NCBI GenBank assembly: GCA_964452045.1
Contig: CAYVKM010000063.1
Coordinates: forward strand, 1 to 22,518
Length of the DNA: 22,518 nucleotides
DNA from: CAYVKM01 sp964452045
GTDB taxonomy: Bacteria; Calditrichota; Calditrichia; RBG-13-44-9
Reading direction: 5' to 3'
The notes beneath the pieces are model-generated. The model saw only the letters and a program-made list of their open reading frames with translations. It was not told the origin of the DNA and did no database searches. The translations under genes were made by a program, and so were the position numbers. Shown here piece by piece: positions 22,113-22,518 of the stretch. The first letter of the stretch is position 1, and each line of letters begins with the position of its first letter.

Positions 22113-22518
22113 ATGTCTATAGATATCAAGGATGAATCAAAACTTCTCGCCAAGCATTCTATTGTCTATGGCTTTGGCAATATGCTGAACAATCTGGCTG
22201 CCTTTCTGCTCCTGCCAATTTATACCCGTTACCTCACGCCCACTGATTATGGTGTTAAGGAGCTGGTTGCATTAAGCACCCAGGTTGTCTCCATTCTCCT
22301 GGCAACGGCCATATCCTCCGCAATGTACCGTTTTTATTTTGATTATGACGATGAACAAAATCGGAATGAGGTATTAAGCACCTCTATCATCACCATCGGA
22401 GGGGCCGGCTTGGTGGTGATATTTTTTCTTTCATTTTTTACCAAACCGCTGGCTAAAGTGATACTTAATTCCGCAGATCTGTACATTTACTTTATCATTT
22501 CCTTTTCCGGTTTATGGT
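22113..22518 (+). CDS. Wzx/PST-type polysaccharide flippase, 3' end outside window
   Basis: The reading frame is open from ATG 22113 to the window end (135 codons plus 1 base). The peptide begins MSIDIKDESKLLAKHSIVYG, then NMLNNLAAFLLLPIYTRYLT (residues 24-43) and the PTDYGVKELV block typical of polysaccharide flippases. Hydrophobic helices follow at about 52-66 and 93-110, and a third begins near the cut end. Full-length members have about 430-500 aa and 12-14 helices, so less than a third is visible. It would flip the lipid-linked repeat unit across the inner membrane. By-eye G+C over 22141-22500 is about 43%, higher than in the CapA gene before it. There is no strong Shine-Dalgarno. The 149-bp gap upstream (21964-22112) holds only an AATTTAAGA direct repeat (21990-21998 and 22033-22041). 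Confidence 0.88.
   Translation, partial: MSIDIKDESKLLAKHSIVYGFGNMLNNLAAFLLLPIYTRYLTPTDYGVKELVALSTQVVSILLATAISSAMYRFYFDYDDEQNRNEVLSTSIITIGGAGLVVIFFLSFFTKPLAKVILNSADLYIYFIISFSGLW

Overview
The window is a single-strand (all +) extracellular polysaccharide (EPS) locus from an A+T-rich bacterium. Two things point to the Fibrobacterota–Chlorobiota–Bacteroidota (FCB) superphylum (Bacteroidota, Ignavibacteria, Calditrichota or Marinimicrobia-like). One is a small secreted protein ending in a type IX secretion (T9SS) sorting tail with the usual 'YPNPFN' start. The other is the sparse use of strong Shine-Dalgarno sequences. The exact phylum cannot be read from this stretch. I see no tRNA, rRNA, CRISPR array, transposase or integrase.

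Layout. 1-1047: the 3' part of an AMP-forming acyl ligase, cut by the window edge. 1235-4597: export and control core, with a Wza-like export protein, a Wzc-like co-polymerase/tyrosine kinase, and a free-standing acyl carrier protein. 4598-4889: A+T-rich intergenic stretch. 4890-6895: two overlapping genes for exported proteins, one with a formylglycine-generating-enzyme (FGE)-like fold lacking catalytic cysteines, one with a T9SS tail. 6997-10521: membrane GT2 glycosyltransferase, ATP-grasp ligase, and an exported Asp-box beta-propeller. 10551-12347: two adjacent alpha/beta-hydrolases, one with Arg where the nucleophile should be and one with Cys. 12373-15731: NodB-like deacetylase-family protein and a heparinase II/III-family protein, separated by a strong imperfect palindrome. 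15739-21963: intact asparagine synthetase-type amidotransferase, GT4 glycosyltransferase, a second asparagine synthetase-like protein whose glutaminase site is destroyed, and a CapA-family protein. 22113-end: the start of a Wzx/PST-type flippase, cut by the window edge.

How the parts may work together. The GTs assemble a repeat unit, the flippase moves it, and the Wza/Wzc pair controls polymerisation and export. The remaining genes look like glycan-tailoring chemistry: carboxylate activation (acyl-AMP ligase, ACP, ATP-grasp, two AsnB-like proteins), acyl or ester chemistry (two hydrolases), N-deacetylation, and lyase-type processing. The combination of AMP ligase, ACP, paired alpha/beta-hydrolases and AsnB-type amidotransferases resembles the EPS loci associated with exosortase A (XrtA/PEP-CTERM) in Proteobacteria. 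Here no exosortase or PEP-CTERM protein is visible, and the exported proteins point to T9SS instead. The most unusual elements are the amidotransferase-dead AsnB paralogue coupled to CapA, the nucleophile-less hydrolase beside a Cys-nucleophile hydrolase, and the 45-nt palindrome upstream of the heparinase-like gene.
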